Below, one piece after another: positions 45,872 to 56,606 of a stretch of DNA of 64,000 nucleotides. The notes beneath the pieces are model-generated. The model was not told the DNA's origin, did no database searches, and saw only the letters and a list, made by a program, of their open reading frames with translations. Made by a program: the position numbers and the translations under genes. The first letter of the stretch is position 1. Every line of letters begins with the position of its first letter. Source of the DNA: Leptospira sp. WS39.C2 (lineage in GTDB: Bacteria; Spirochaetota; Leptospiria; Leptospirales; Leptospiraceae); the NCBI RefSeq assembly GCF_040833965.1, contig NZ_CP162142.1:3392001-3456000 (forward strand), in the 5' to 3' direction.

Positions 45872-46542
45872 TTCAAATCTCCTTTGCGAATTCGTTCCGC
45901 TTCTTGGATTGTTTTGTCCCGATTTTTTAACATAGCTTCTTCAACTTTCAATCTCATTTTTTCAAATTCTTCCTCGTTCAAATTGCGAGGGACTTGAATT
46001 GGTTCTCCATACGATACAACAAAAGTGGTAAATGGTTTTGGCACTCTATGTTTGTCCCATGCCCTCTCCAATACCCATTGCCTTGTACATTCATAATGAA
46101 AGGGAATGATCGGAACTTGTGTGACTTGGGCCGCAGCAATGATTCCAGGTTGTAACACAAAAGCAGGACCCCTTGGTCCATCAGGAGTGAATGCGGCAGG
46201 TAATCCTTTTTTTAAATGTTGGATCACAGCTTTTAATGCTTTGGATCCACCTTTCGAACTACTCCCCCGAATGCTGGTGTTTCCAAACCTGTGTACGACT
46301 TGGTTGATATAATCTCCGTCCTTTGATTCAGAAATAAGAACAGCAACGTTTTTGTTTCGGTGTAAATACGGAGAATACAAAACATTCGTATGCCAAATCG
46401 AATAGATATAAGGTTGTTTGTTTTGAAATAAGTGTTCGTATTGTTCGTTTTTGAGAATACGAAAACGAGATGTGAAACCAATCAAACGCTGGAACCAAAC
46501 AACGATTAATGGTAATAGCCAAACTAAAATTTTTCGTTTCAA
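45868..46542 (-). CDS. lysophospholipid acyltransferase-family protein (DUF374 type)
   Basis: A 224-residue membrane-associated acyltransferase. '[16 protein letters not shown]' carries the histidine of the H-x4-D-like motif in the DUF374 form ('WH'), followed by '[12 protein letters not shown]', '[13 protein letters not shown]' and '[18 protein letters not shown]'. A hydrophobic segment at the N-terminus ('[14 protein letters not shown]') would anchor it in the membrane. Relatives acylate lipid A precursors or lysolipids. It is 61 bp after csrA on the same strand but a hairpin intervenes, so it may have its own promoter. Confidence 0.85.
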   Translation of the reverse strand: MKRKILVWLLPLIVVWFQRLIGFTSRFRILKNEQYEHLFQNKQPYIYSIWHTNVLYSPYLHRNKNVAVLISESKDGDYINQVVHRFGNTSIRGSSSKGGSKALKAVIQHLKKGLPAAFTPDGPRGPAFVLQPGIIAAAQVTQVPIIPFHYECTRQWVLERAWDKHRVPKPFTTFVVSYGEPIQVPRNLNEEEFEKMRLKVEEAMLKNRDKTIQEAERIRKGDLK

Positions 46543-46603
46543 AAGAGAAAATCACTCCCTGGAGATAGTCTCCAGAGAATTTTGTAAGGAAGGAAAGATC
46601 AAG

Positions 46604-46843
46604 TTAAGTTTTTTTCTTAAATAAGTCTCCCAACTTTCCTAAATCTTCTGGTTTGATATTTGTACCAGCAGCTTTTTTGTTCTCTTCTTGGATTTCTTTG
46701 TATACTTCTGCTCTATGGACAGAAACATTTTTCGGAGCTTTGACACCAATCTTTACTTGATCCCCTTTGATATCAACGATGACAATTTCAATGTCATCGC
46801 CTATCATAATGGATTGGTTACTTCTCCTAGCTAAAACTAACAC
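46604..46843 (-). CDS. csrA: carbon storage regulator / translational repressor CsrA
   Basis: A 79-residue RNA-binding regulator that blocks translation of target mRNAs by binding GGA motifs. The start '[20 protein letters not shown]' and '[19 protein letters not shown]' are hallmark sequence; the VHRxEV part forms the RNA-binding edge. It lies 3 bp after fliW, whose product is the protein antagonist of CsrA in many bacteria with this gene order. The C-terminal tail of about 20 residues is longer than in E. coli, as usual in species with FliW. Confidence 0.97.
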   Translation of the reverse strand: MLVLARRSNQSIMIGDDIEIVIVDIKGDQVKIGVKAPKNVSVHRAEVYKEIQEENKKAAGTNIKPEDLGKLGDLFKKKT

Positions 46844-46846
46844 GAG

Positions 46847-47308
46847 CTAAACCTTTTCGGAAGACATTTCTTCCATTGACTCGATTATGTTTTTACGAAT
46901 TGGATGGTTTTCATCTCTGGAAATACATTGTTTTCCTTTTCCTTCTTTCCCATTCAGGATGATTGGCCCTTGTAAATTGGCAGTCATCCCTTTGGGATCG
47001 TCATGGGGAATTGTCACAATGAGAAATATAATCCCTTCTTTCCAACTAGTTAAACCAATATCATGTAACTCTTCGTCACTGATCGCGGGTTTGTAATGAT
47101 TCATAAACAATTCAGGTTGGATCACAATGAATGCGAGACCCGATTCTTTTGTAGATTGTAACCATTTGAATGGACTTTCTGCACTTTCTTCGATCAGTGC
47201 ATATTCATCAAATTCTTCAAATCCAAGTAACCCTTGAGGGAAATTTAGAATTTGTTTTGAATCCACTTGGATGGTTCCGAAAGGTTTTGTATGAATCGTT
47301 ACCGACAT
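46847..47308 (-). CDS. fliW: flagellar assembly factor FliW
   Basis: A 153-residue protein that binds flagellin and, when free, traps CsrA to relieve repression of flagellin synthesis. Recognised by 'ILNFPQGLLGFEEFDEYALIE', 'ESPFKWLQSTKESGLAFIVI' and 'TANLQGPIILN'. I start at ATG 47308 with AGGA before it, because the family begins close to this point; an ATG at 47350 would add 14 residues. Downstream csrA is 3 bp away, completing the partner-switch module. Confidence 0.95.
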   Translation of the reverse strand: MSVTIHTKPFGTIQVDSKQILNFPQGLLGFEEFDEYALIEESAESPFKWLQSTKESGLAFIVIQPELFMNHYKPAISDEELHDIGLTSWKEGIIFLIVTIPHDDPKGMTANLQGPIILNGKEGKGKQCISRDENHPIRKNIIESMEEMSSEKV

Positions 47309-47360
47309 TCTAGTTCCTGTTGTTTCTAATCTTTCTAATGTGCCTGTCATTTAATCCCAA

Positions 47361-48629
47361 TTACCTGAGGAAATCCATCAAAGTTGGTTTGATGATTTTG
47401 GATCCTACATTTAACGCATAACTATGAATTGTTTCTAGCCATTTCATATTCATGATGGTTTCCGGAAAATCAATTCCTTCGTTCTTCGCTAAAAGTTCTG
47501 TCATATACATTTTATCGTAAGATACTCGTTCTTCATGTTGTTCCAAACGATTCATTCGAGCACCGATTGTAGAACGATGGCGCAAAATATTTTCTAACGC
47601 TAAGTCCAAATCTCCTAAATCACGACCACCAATTCGTTCTTGGTCTTTTTGGATGAGGTCATTTCGAAGTTGGATGAGAACATCAAAAACAGAAAGTCCA
47701 GTTACCGTAGCCGATTTAGAAAAATTATTCGGTGGTTCACTTGCACTTGGTTCAATGAGTCCAATGTCACGTAAGACTGTTCCCCCATCTACATCCTCTA
47801 ACCAAATTTGGTGAGGAGCCGTGGAAGAAATAGAAATATTGTCCTGGGCAAGTTTACTAGCTTTTACTTCTAAAGGAGCGTTATTGATTTTATCAATCAC
47901 ATCATCAATGGTATCACCCACAGAGATATGGATTTCTACTCCATCAATTTTAAACTTTTGGTCAGAGGTAGCTTGGTAAGCAGAGTTGTCTACTTTGGAT
48001 GTGACACTTACGTTTGTTCCCCAAAACACTTTGTTCCCTGGGATGGTGATGGGAATGTATTCCCCTTTTTCAATCTCACGGAGTTGTTCCCCAATATCCC
48101 CGCGGTATTCGACACCCACGTATTGGTTTTTGAGTTCTAGGCCTTGCAAACCTTTAATTTTTGATTCAATTGGTTCAAATGGAGGTCTTTCGATGACATG
48201 CCCACCAAACAACGGTTGGCCTGTCGCATCACGGGCGTTCGCAAGATCCACGATGGCACGTAGGTGTTGGTCGATTTCTTTTCCAATGGCAACCTCGAGT
48301 TCAAACCCTTTGTCCCCTTGGTAAATTCCATTCCCTGCTTGTACGGTTAATACACGTACCCGTTGGAAAATTTCACCCATCTTATCGAGAACACCATCAA
48401 TCTGTTGCAGACGTTGGTATCCGTCCCCAATGTTCTCTTCATACTGTGAAAGTTCATTGAGGCGAGAACGAAAGTACATTTGGTTTGTAGCTGCACCCGG
48501 ATCATCTGAGGGTTTACGGATTTTTAATCCAGTCCCTAGTTGGGTTTGGGTTTCGTCCATTGCCACTTGGTGACGGTTTAAGTTCCGCACCAAGGAATTG
48601 TTTTGCATCATGTTAGTGATTCTGATCAT
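47361..48629 (-). CDS. flgL: flagellar hook-associated protein 3 (hook-filament junction)
   Basis: A 422-residue FlgL. The flagellin-like N-terminus 'MIRITNMMQNNSLVRNLNRH' and the helical C-terminal region ('MYMTELLAKNEGIDFPETI', 'LETIHSYALNVGSKIIKPTL') form the coiled-coil core D0/D1 domains; the middle is variable. It joins hook to filament together with FlgK. It begins 2 bp after flgK's stop, so co-translation is expected. In spirochaetes the flagella are periplasmic. Confidence 0.94.
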   Translation of the reverse strand: MIRITNMMQNNSLVRNLNRHQVAMDETQTQLGTGLKIRKPSDDPGAATNQMYFRSRLNELSQYEENIGDGYQRLQQIDGVLDKMGEIFQRVRVLTVQAGNGIYQGDKGFELEVAIGKEIDQHLRAIVDLANARDATGQPLFGGHVIERPPFEPIESKIKGLQGLELKNQYVGVEYRGDIGEQLREIEKGEYIPITIPGNKVFWGTNVSVTSKVDNSAYQATSDQKFKIDGVEIHISVGDTIDDVIDKINNAPLEVKASKLAQDNISISSTAPHQIWLEDVDGGTVLRDIGLIEPSASEPPNNFSKSATVTGLSVFDVLIQLRNDLIQKDQERIGGRDLGDLDLALENILRHRSTIGARMNRLEQHEERVSYDKMYMTELLAKNEGIDFPETIMNMKWLETIHSYALNVGSKIIKPTLMDFLR

Positions 48630-48631
48630 GA

Positions 48632-50545
<1,914 letters not shown>

Positions 50546-50554
50546 ACGATTCTC

Positions 50555-51067
50555 CTAGGCAGTCGCGTTCAAAATGATCGCGCCTTTTTGGCTCTGCCCA
50601 CGCCTTGTTGGTTGTTTGTGAGAGGTATACACCTTTTCACGAGATAACTCTTGCAACGAGTCTACAGTTGCTTGTAAAAATTCTTTTCTAGTTTTTAGAA
50701 GTTTTTCGTTCGTAATGATGGCGTCTTTTAAGTCTGCAACCACCTTCTTGAGTTCCAATGCAAAGGTTTTGAGTTTAAAATTGGACTCACGGTCCATTTG
50801 GTTCAAAAAATGAGTGAGTGTGATCGAAGATTCGTCTTTTTGAAACTTTTCCTTTTCATAGACATCTTCAATGGTTTTCATCCGGATTCGTTCCAATTCC
50901 GATGCTTCTACCATGATATGATAACTTTCTTTGACAAAGGACTCGAGTGATTTGCCGTCCGCTGCATGGATGGCGTTTCTTTTTTTGCCTTCCAAATCCA
51001 AAAGGCGCTTGTAACAGTCTATTTCTGTAGTAAATAAACTTCTAAGTGATTCTACCCAATCCAACAT
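50555..51067 (-). CDS. flgN: FlgN-like flagellar chaperone
   Basis: A 170-residue, almost entirely helical, charged protein at the head of the flgK-flgL-fliW-csrA unit. The helical pattern ('WVESLRSLFTTEIDCYKRLL', 'FVKESYHIMVEASELERIRM') and its position before flgK fit FlgN, the export chaperone for FlgK and FlgL. Sequence similarity of FlgN proteins is low, so the call rests mainly on context. A ribosome-binding site AGGA precedes ATG 51067, and a sigma-28-like promoter candidate is just upstream. Confidence 0.82.
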   Translation of the reverse strand: MLDWVESLRSLFTTEIDCYKRLLDLEGKKRNAIHAADGKSLESFVKESYHIMVEASELERIRMKTIEDVYEKEKFQKDESSITLTHFLNQMDRESNFKLKTFALELKKVVADLKDAIITNEKLLKTRKEFLQATVDSLQELSREKVYTSHKQPTRRGQSQKGAIILNATA

Positions 51068-51092
51068 GCGAATTCCTTTTCCCTTATGGGAA

Positions 51093-51119
51093 GGATCGAC
51101 GGATTCCCAAACTAACTTA
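51093..51119 (-). promoter_or_regulatory. candidate sigma-28 (FliA) promoter for the flgN-flgK-flgL unit
   Basis: On the minus strand, TAAGTTAG, 11 bases, GTCGATCC lies 26 bp before the flgN start. The spacing equals the sigma-28 consensus (TAAA..., 11 bases, GCCGATAA) and the -10 part keeps CGAT, but only about half of the bases agree. Plausible because of the gene it precedes; weak by sequence alone. Confidence 0.35.
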
Positions 51120-51153
51120 GGAAAATTTATAAAAATTTACTATTTTCAGGTCT

Positions 51154-51333
51154 ATGTCTCGAAACTCACCGTGTACGAAAGTCTGTATGATGGATCCCGA
51201 ATCTGGGCTTTGTGCCGGATGTTTCCGAACCATTGAGGAAATTGGGAAGTGGTCAAGTATGACCGAAGCGGAAAAAGATGAGGTTTGGAGGGAGCTCCCG
51301 CTAAGAAAGGCGGGAAACTCTACCAATTTATAG
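51154..51333 (+). CDS. DUF1289-type small cysteine protein
   Basis: A 59-residue protein. It begins 'MSRNSPCTKVCMMDPESGLC' and continues 'AGCFRTIEEIGKWSSMTEAE': four cysteines in the spacing C-x3-C-x8-C-x2-C and the following 'R-T-x-E-E-I-x-x-W' are the DUF1289 pattern. The cysteines probably bind a metal. The function of the family is not known. The stop lies 1 bp before the end of the convergent zinc-motif gene. Confidence 0.85.
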   Translation: MSRNSPCTKVCMMDPESGLCAGCFRTIEEIGKWSSMTEAEKDEVWRELPLRKAGNSTNL

Positions 51334-51334
51334 G

Positions 51335-51622
51335 TTACTTAGTACCTTTATCAATTTTATTGCGGTGTTCTTCACAGAGTCTATAGAGTTGATCTGTAGA
51401 TGGATTTTTCTTTGTGACTTTTTTTCCGCATACGATACACAATCCTTGTGCTCTTCGTCTTTTGTATAACAATTGAACTCGTTCTGCACCTGATAAATTG
51501 TATTTACTGATTTGAAGACGAACTCCTTTTACCAAATAACTTCCGATGGCAGACTCCTCTCCTTTTTTTAGTTCGGAAAAAATCTTGTTCAGCTCATCCG
51601 GTTTAATCGATTTAGGTTTCAT
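51335..51622 (-). CDS. small protein with a zinc-binding-like C-terminal motif
   Basis: A 95-residue basic protein. The C-terminal half has 'RRRAQGLCIVCGKKVTKK' followed by 'YRLCEEHRNKID', i.e. two Cys-x2-Cys-type ligands with a Cys/His pair, like the short zinc ribbons seen after Arg-rich helices in DNA-associated proteins. The N-terminal half is helical. No specific function can be given. Upstream is a 213 bp gap with a 30-bp inverted repeat. Confidence 0.62.
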   Translation of the reverse strand: MKPKSIKPDELNKIFSELKKGEESAIGSYLVKGVRLQISKYNLSGAERVQLLYKRRRAQGLCIVCGKKVTKKNPSTDQLYRLCEEHRNKIDKGTK

Positions 51623-51675
51623 ACATTCTCCTACTTTTTGCTAAATTTAACTCTCTGTTAGATTCTAAATGTTAA

Positions 51676-51705
51676 TGCACATTAGTTTGTACCCACTAAC
51701 GTGCA
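51676..51705. promoter_or_regulatory. 30-bp inverted repeat in a divergent promoter gap
   Basis: TGCACATTAGT, 8-nt spacer TTGTACCC, ACTAACGTGCA: an 11-bp near-perfect inverted repeat (one mismatch) placed about 55 bp before the minus-strand small zinc-motif gene and about 130 bp before the plus-strand DUF962 gene. It has operator-like symmetry. No regulator is known to bind it. Confidence 0.4.
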
Positions 51706-51836
51706 ACTCTATTTTAAAATCATATCTGAATTCCCGAATATAGTTTCAAAAACTAGGGACAAACTCTAATATTTAGAATGATTTTTGAGTTGGCAAAGTG
51801 AAAAGATCGACTAAGGTTTAGAGAAAGGACCAAATT

Positions 51837-52172
51837 ATGGAAAAGAAGTATAAAACACTCAAAGATTTTTTCCCATTCTATTTAGAAGAACATAGCAATC
51901 CGTTTAACCGTGCGTTACACTTTGTTGGCTCAAGCCTTGCACTCGGTTGTATTCTAGGATTTATCGCAACTGGTAAATTTTATATACTAGGTTTGGCGCT
52001 TGTTAGTGGGTATTTCTTTGCATGGATCGGACATTTTTTTGTAGAGAAAAATCGACCTGCAACCTTTACTTATCCCTTTTATTCCTTTATATCTGATTGG
52101 ATCATGTACTTTAAAATGTTAACTGGTCGCATTGATGTTGAATTTGCCAAAATTAAGTCAAAACAAAATTAA
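51837..52172 (+). CDS. DUF962 / Mpo1-like membrane protein
   Basis: A 111-residue membrane protein with the DUF962 (YGL010w/Mpo1-like) signature: 'FFPFYLEEHSNPFNRALHFV', two membrane helices, and 'WIGHFFVEKNRPATFTYPFY'. In yeast the founding member is an iron-dependent dioxygenase of 2-hydroxy fatty acids in the ER; whether bacterial members share that chemistry is unknown. The conserved histidines His19, His27 and His63 could bind metal. A ribosome-binding site (AGAAAGGA) precedes ATG 51837; the next gene starts 1 bp after the stop. Confidence 0.85.
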   Translation: MEKKYKTLKDFFPFYLEEHSNPFNRALHFVGSSLALGCILGFIATGKFYILGLALVSGYFFAWIGHFFVEKNRPATFTYPFYSFISDWIMYFKMLTGRIDVEFAKIKSKQN

Positions 52173-52173
52173 G

Positions 52174-52764
52174 ATGAAACTAGTTCTCAATTTGATCATA
52201 ACCCTTGTTTTACTCTCGGGCTGTCGTCCAAGTGAGATCACAATAGATGAAATCACTAAACTACGTGATCAAAACAAAAGTTCTCTTGTAAGTTTTGCTG
52301 AGAGTATTTTACCAAAGATCCTAGGATCCGAATTCAAACGAGTGGAAACTGGTGTCGATAAAGACAATCAGAACGAAGTTCATGTCATTTATGGGAGTAA
52401 TAGTGCTCTTACATTCAATGATCCGTCTGAATACCGTAAGGTGCTAACGGAATACCATAGTTTGGTGACGTTACGTATTGCTTATGCATTAAGCCTTCAT
52501 CATTTCCACCGTTTGTCTTTAAGTTTATCCAAACCCTTCTTTATTGTGGGTGAAAAAAATCCTGAAACTGAAATCCAAGAAGCAGAGATTTATAGGACTA
52601 CGATGAACCAATTGGACTTAGTGAATTTTTTTGAGAATCATTCTAAATTTGATCCGTACAAATCACCCAAGTTAGGTGAGAAGGAATGGGTATTTGTTAC
52701 AGAGGAAATTCAAAAACTTTGGAAAGTGGAATTGGATGAGATTAGTCGTGTGAAGGTGGAATGA
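52174..52764 (+). CDS. unknown lipoprotein
   Basis: A 196-residue lipoprotein: '[15 protein letters not shown]' is a near-ideal lipobox with Cys17. The mature part is soluble, mixed alpha/beta ('[19 protein letters not shown]', '[19 protein letters not shown]'). No family recognised. ATG 52174 lies 1 bp beyond the DUF962 stop; an open frame beginning at 52132 would prepend residues before the signal peptide and is unlikely. The last 23 bp overlap the end of convergent aat. Confidence 0.72.
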   Translation: MKLVLNLIITLVLLSGCRPSEITIDEITKLRDQNKSSLVSFAESILPKILGSEFKRVETGVDKDNQNEVHVIYGSNSALTFNDPSEYRKVLTEYHSLVTLRIAYALSLHHFHRLSLSLSKPFFIVGEKNPETEIQEAEIYRTTMNQLDLVNFFENHSKFDPYKSPKLGEKEWVFVTEEIQKLWKVELDEISRVKVE

Positions 52765-53407
52765 CCCAAGGAACTACATCTTGTACAGCAAGCTCCAAAC
52801 GATCTAAATATGATATTTTTGGAATTTCATAGGCTCCCAACTGCCAAGTCACATGATTGAGTTGTTGGGTGTCAAATAACACAAATTTTGATTCTCTAAG
52901 TTTTGCAAACAAATGAAACAATGCAATTTTTCCTGCATCTGACTCGAAGGAAAACATACTTTCTCCTGCAAAAAATTTTCCGATGGCAACTCCATAAACA
53001 CCACCAACTAAAATATTGTCAGCATTCCAAACCTCAATCGAATGGGCCCAACCTTTTTTGTGTAATTCCAAATACCCTTCTATAAAACCAGGGGTGATCC
53101 AAGTATTATCTTTTTCACGGTAAGCACAACCTTGCATCACAATAGGAAAGGCTTCATTAAAACTAATCCTAAACTTTTTTTGTCTCACTTTGCGAAGAAC
53201 TGTTTTGGAAAAATGAACCCTTTGGATATCAAAAATCGCACGAGGGTCGAGGCAATACCAACGGATCGGATCTTCAGACCAAGGGAATATACCATGAGTA
53301 TATGCGTATAACAAACGATCGACGGAAAAGTCTCCGCCAACCGCTACCAAATCTTCCCTCCAATTCCTAGGGTTTTTAAAAAATTGGTCAAATCCCCTTT
53401 TTGTCAA
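52742..53407 (-). CDS. aat: leucyl/phenylalanyl-tRNA-protein transferase
   Basis: A 221-residue transferase that adds Leu or Phe from tRNA to N-terminal Arg or Lys of proteins, marking them for ClpAP/ClpS degradation (N-end rule). Typical blocks are '[20 protein letters not shown]', '[19 protein letters not shown]', '[20 protein letters not shown]' and '[18 protein letters not shown]'. Length is normal. It overlaps the preceding lipid/envelope protein gene by 4 bp. Confidence 0.96.
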   Translation of the reverse strand: MTKRGFDQFFKNPRNWREDLVAVGGDFSVDRLLYAYTHGIFPWSEDPIRWYCLDPRAIFDIQRVHFSKTVLRKVRQKKFRISFNEAFPIVMQGCAYREKDNTWITPGFIEGYLELHKKGWAHSIEVWNADNILVGGVYGVAIGKFFAGESMFSFESDAGKIALFHLFAKLRESKFVLFDTQQLNHVTWQLGAYEIPKISYLDRLELAVQDVVPWVIPPSHD

Positions 53408-54135
53408 GGTTCCAATACTTCCTTTGGATAATCGTAGACAATTTTCACTTTTAAACTTTTTCCATTCTCATCATTGATATTGGAAAGCCCATCAAATTGC
53501 AGAATACGACGTGTTTGTACATCATATACTAATAAAAATGGTTTTACAACTTGTTTCAAAATCATATTGTCAATTTCCAATTTTAAGTATAGAGCTGGCC
53601 TTCCTTTCCACTCCCCATCCTTGATTTTTAACACAGCAAATTTATAATCATCCAATTGGACTGGTGCAATAAAATGAAAAGCCATCCTTTCTCCACGCGA
53701 TAATGGTTCCCAGTTGTTTCGAACAAAATAATCGAAGCCACCATCCATCACTGCGGGAGTTTTTGGAGTGTATGTTTTTTCTGAAAGAGAATCTTCCTTT
53801 TTTCTTTTATAATATAATCGAACGGATTTGCCTTTTACATCTGCGCCTTCCGTATAACCATCTCGCTCATCCACAGTTTTGAAGGTTGGTACCTCTGAAT
53901 TTTGATCAAACTCTATGTGTTTGGTTCCAAATACCTTTCCGTTTGCATCTTTGTATTGGATTTCAGAATGAGTGTGTTTTCCATTATTATAATATTCTTT
54001 ATGATTGTCCGAATAAACATACTTTCCCGTGTTTAAATCGTAAGCCTTACCAAAATATTGGTATCTTGGTTTTTCTGCCAGGAGTGGCAAAAAGGATGGA
54101 AAAACTATGGCGAAAATTAGGATTTTGCGTATCAT
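53404..54135 (-). CDS. unknown exported protein
   Basis: A 243-residue exported protein: signal '[18 protein letters not shown]', then a soluble beta-rich domain containing '[20 protein letters not shown]' and '[17 protein letters not shown]', ending '...[14 protein letters not shown]'. I have no family for it. The preferred ATG is 54135 with AAGGAAT before it; a start at 54174 would overlap the divergent neighbour. The stop overlaps aat's start by 4 bp, so both are translated from one mRNA. Confidence 0.65.
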   Translation of the reverse strand: MIRKILIFAIVFPSFLPLLAEKPRYQYFGKAYDLNTGKYVYSDNHKEYYNNGKHTHSEIQYKDANGKVFGTKHIEFDQNSEVPTFKTVDERDGYTEGADVKGKSVRLYYKRKKEDSLSEKTYTPKTPAVMDGGFDYFVRNNWEPLSRGERMAFHFIAPVQLDDYKFAVLKIKDGEWKGRPALYLKLEIDNMILKQVVKPFLLVYDVQTRRILQFDGLSNINDENGKSLKVKIVYDYPKEVLEP

Positions 54136-54147
54136 ATTCCTTAGACC

Positions 54148-55320
54148 ATGAAAAAATACCGACTGACTGACCAAAGGACACTTTTAGGAATTGTTTCCAA
54201 ACTCACAACAACTGTCCTACAAGACCGAGACACTCACCAAAAATTTACACTCACCAATCCTGTAGCTGTCAACGATATCCTAAAATCAGTCCATATCACA
54301 ATTGAAACCACAGAACCCATGGTTTCAAAACCAAAATCCCTAGTTTGTGTTTTAAAAGAAAATCGAGTCGAACTTCGTGTCAAACCAGTCAATCCCTACC
54401 AGGATGATTTATTGCAAGTTTATGAAATCATGATAGAACCTTTGGAACGTTCCGCCAAACGGGCAACGATTGAAGACATTGCAGCTTATGAACTCAAAAT
54501 GGCCCAAACGGCAGACTTAGGAACAGTGATTTCTATTTATGGAAAAACTTCTATCATCAACCAAACATTAAACCAATGGCAATTACACTTAGAACAAGTT
54601 TTGACTAATTTTGGATATTTTATTAAAAAAGTTCAAATTGGATTTTATTATGCCGCGGATACCCAACTGATGGAGGCACTCGCAACATCAAAAGCACCAT
54701 ATTACGTCCGTGATGCGAATCGTAGGATTTTTTATACTGATAGAGGTTTTTATAGTCCCAAAAAATTAAGTGAAATATATGTAAGGTCTTATTTAGAATC
54801 TTTACTTCTGAATAATACAAAATCTACATTAATTTTTCCTTTTTTTGCAAATGGAAAAGTGTTACTTGGATACTTTGAAATCATCAGCAATTTACCCGAT
54901 TTAGGAAACGCCACTTTACAATCCGATATAGAAGGACCAGAAGGAATTGGACCTATATTGACTTTTTTAGACCAAAAAGCAGAGGAATTTGTTTTCCAAT
55001 TAGAATTTGCTTATGCCAAAGATTGGGAAACTATTATTCGCACAACACCAGTTAGAGATATTAGCCAAGATGGACGTGGGATTGGAATCACTCTGCCCAA
55101 GGGAACAAATATAGACTTAAGACCCATTGGTTCTCCCGTTTCTTTCCAATTAAAAATCAATTCATCACCTTACACATTTTATGGAAGTTTACGTAGTCTA
55201 AAAAAAGGAGAAAATGATACGACAAACATTGGATTACAAATTTTCCAATGTGACAAATCTGAAGGTATGTCCCTACTTAGTTCTTACGCATCAAATTTAA
55301 TTGGAGAAGCTGTTTCATGA
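54148..55320 (+). CDS. DUF1577-like leptospiral protein
   Basis: A 390-residue cytosolic protein whose overall style matches the Leptospira-restricted DUF1577 family. An N-terminal beta domain ('RTLLGIVSKLTTTVLQDRD', about 1-100) is followed by a central GAF-like part ('IFYTDRGFYSPKKLSEIYVR', 'STLIFPFFANGKVLLGYFEI') and a C-terminal PilZ-like beta domain (about 295-390, 'VRDISQDGRGIGITLPKG', 'GSLRSLKKGENDTTNIGLQI'). The PilZ-like part has RDISxxG, a motif used in cyclic-di-GMP binding in true PilZ domains. It starts the DUF1577-ECF cluster and overlaps the next gene by 4 bp. Confidence 0.65.
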   Translation: MKKYRLTDQRTLLGIVSKLTTTVLQDRDTHQKFTLTNPVAVNDILKSVHITIETTEPMVSKPKSLVCVLKENRVELRVKPVNPYQDDLLQVYEIMIEPLERSAKRATIEDIAAYELKMAQTADLGTVISIYGKTSIINQTLNQWQLHLEQVLTNFGYFIKKVQIGFYYAADTQLMEALATSKAPYYVRDANRRIFYTDRGFYSPKKLSEIYVRSYLESLLLNNTKSTLIFPFFANGKVLLGYFEIISNLPDLGNATLQSDIEGPEGIGPILTFLDQKAEEFVFQLEFAYAKDWETIIRTTPVRDISQDGRGIGITLPKGTNIDLRPIGSPVSFQLKINSSPYTFYGSLRSLKKGENDTTNIGLQIFQCDKSEGMSLLSSYASNLIGEAVS

Positions 55321-55691
55321 CACCAGATCAGTATGAAACTATTCTGACACTATTAACTGAGATCCAAAACCAAGGTGGATCTGATCCATATCGATTGGCC
55401 TTGTATTTGGTCCCACACATCGGTATTATTTTTGGTACCACATTTTTGTTTTTTTTGTTTCAGTGGTCGCATAAACAAAAAATGGCACTCATCCAATCAG
55501 GGCAATACAAACCGTGGAGTTTTGACATCAGATTGTATTCTTTTTTCCTAGGTCTTTTGTTGACATTCACTGGTTTTGCCTTATCGTTTGTATTTATACT
55601 CGTCTTAGGTCGTTCTATGGCGATGTTAGGAGGGTTACTCCCATTCGCAATTGGACTCGGTCTCTTGACCTTTTACAAACTGAGCCGGTAA
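55317..55691 (+). CDS. small membrane protein before an ECF sigma gene
   Basis: A 124-residue protein with three hydrophobic segments ('LYLVPHIGIIFGTTFLFFLF', 'LYSFFLGLLLTFTGFALSFV', 'MAMLGGLLPFAIGLGLLTFY'). The 'KMALIQSGQYKPWSFD' stretch between the first two is on the cytoplasmic side by charge. It resembles small membrane proteins found next to ECF sigma factors (DUF6249-like), though this is from memory. ATGA overlap with the preceding gene indicates coupling. Confidence 0.65.
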   Translation: MTPDQYETILTLLTEIQNQGGSDPYRLALYLVPHIGIIFGTTFLFFLFQWSHKQKMALIQSGQYKPWSFDIRLYSFFLGLLLTFTGFALSFVFILVLGRSMAMLGGLLPFAIGLGLLTFYKLSR

Positions 55692-55756
55692 CAGAGACAA
55701 AACGGAAATGTAATGACGAAGACTGGAATTCAATCCAGCTCGTTTTACGCGGTGAT

Positions 55757-56260
55757 GTGTCTCAATTTGAATTACTCATGAAACGGTACCAAGGGATGGT
55801 ATTCTCCCAAGCTCGGAAAGCTTTCCTTTCCGAAGAAGAAGCGGAAGATTTTACTCAGGAAATTTTTCTCAAAGCTTACGAATCTTTAAGCCAATTTCGT
55901 GGTGAGGCTCAATTTTCAACTTGGTTATTCCAAATTGCAAAATTTCGCTTAACAAAAGTTAACAAAAAGAAATCTCATTTGATCGCAGATTGGTCTGACG
56001 ATGTTTCAACAGTTGCCGACAATAGCAAACCATCAGTGGTAGAAATTTTACACAAAGAAGAAACTCATACCGCTTTGCATTTGTTAATCGCAAAACTCCC
56101 AAAATCTTACCAACTACCGATTCATTTACATTACTTCGAATACAAACCGTTAAAAGAAATTGCAAACGATTTGAATATCAAATTGAATACCATCAAAAGC
56201 CACATTTCACGTGGTAAAGAACTTCTCCGAAAATGGTGGTCAGATGAAATCGAGGGATAA
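55757..56260 (+). CDS. ECF-type RNA polymerase sigma factor
   Basis: A 167-residue ECF sigma factor. Region 2 is 'FLSEEEAEDFTQEIFLKAYE' with 'AQFSTWLFQIAKFRL' (region 2.4-like), and region 4 'LPKSYQLPIHLHYFEYKPLK' with 'NIKLNTIKSHISRGKELLRK'. GTG 55757 is the only standard start in this frame nearby, yet the in-frame codons just upstream read 'DWNSIQLVLRGDV', which is what sigma factors usually have before 'SQFELLMKRY'. The true start may therefore be upstream and non-standard. Flanked by small membrane proteins that could act as anti-sigma factors. Confidence 0.88.
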   Translation: MSQFELLMKRYQGMVFSQARKAFLSEEEAEDFTQEIFLKAYESLSQFRGEAQFSTWLFQIAKFRLTKVNKKKSHLIADWSDDVSTVADNSKPSVVEILHKEETHTALHLLIAKLPKSYQLPIHLHYFEYKPLKEIANDLNIKLNTIKSHISRGKELLRKWWSDEIEG

Positions 56261-56600
56261 ATCAGATTTATATCCAAATGGTCTGTTTTCACAACCAGAT
56301 CCATTTTTGAAACATGCCGATGCTCCTTCCATCATACGCATCCAAGTATTAGGTCAAATTTTGCCTTTGAAGTTTTTGTTTTCTTCCTTGTTTGTTTCCT
56401 TTTTACTCTTACTCATTCCTTTTGGAACCATGCTCTTTTCGATCCATCAAGATTCAAATTCCATTTATTTATTACCACTCCTCATTAGTTCTAGTTTGTT
56501 TTTTTGTTTTTATTCGCTTGTCCTCGGCTTTTTACTCCTCAACACAAGAATTCCTTTTCTGAATGCATGGAAAGAGAAACTTGGATTTGAAGAGGTTTAA
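56244..56600 (+). CDS. small membrane protein after the ECF sigma gene, candidate anti-sigma factor
   Basis: A 118-residue protein with a hydrophilic N-terminal 40 residues and two membrane helices ('FLFSSLFVSFLLLLIPFGTM', 'LLPLLISSSLFFCFYSLVLG'). ATG 56244 overlaps the sigma factor's end by 17 bp, which points to coupled synthesis and makes an anti-sigma role plausible; no zinc-binding anti-sigma (ZAS) motif is present. An open frame from 56211 exists but overlaps further. Confidence 0.6.
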   Translation: MKSRDKSDLYPNGLFSQPDPFLKHADAPSIIRIQVLGQILPLKFLFSSLFVSFLLLLIPFGTMLFSIHQDSNSIYLLPLLISSSLFFCFYSLVLGFLLLNTRIPFLNAWKEKLGFEEV

Positions 56601-56606
56601 TTTTTC

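Noticed and set aside
46559..46575. Hairpin CTGGAGA-TAG-TCTCCAG after csrA considered as an intrinsic terminator
   Set aside because: A perfect 7-bp stem exists, but no T-run follows directly on the minus strand, so termination is unsupported; it may still be an RNA structure containing GGA.
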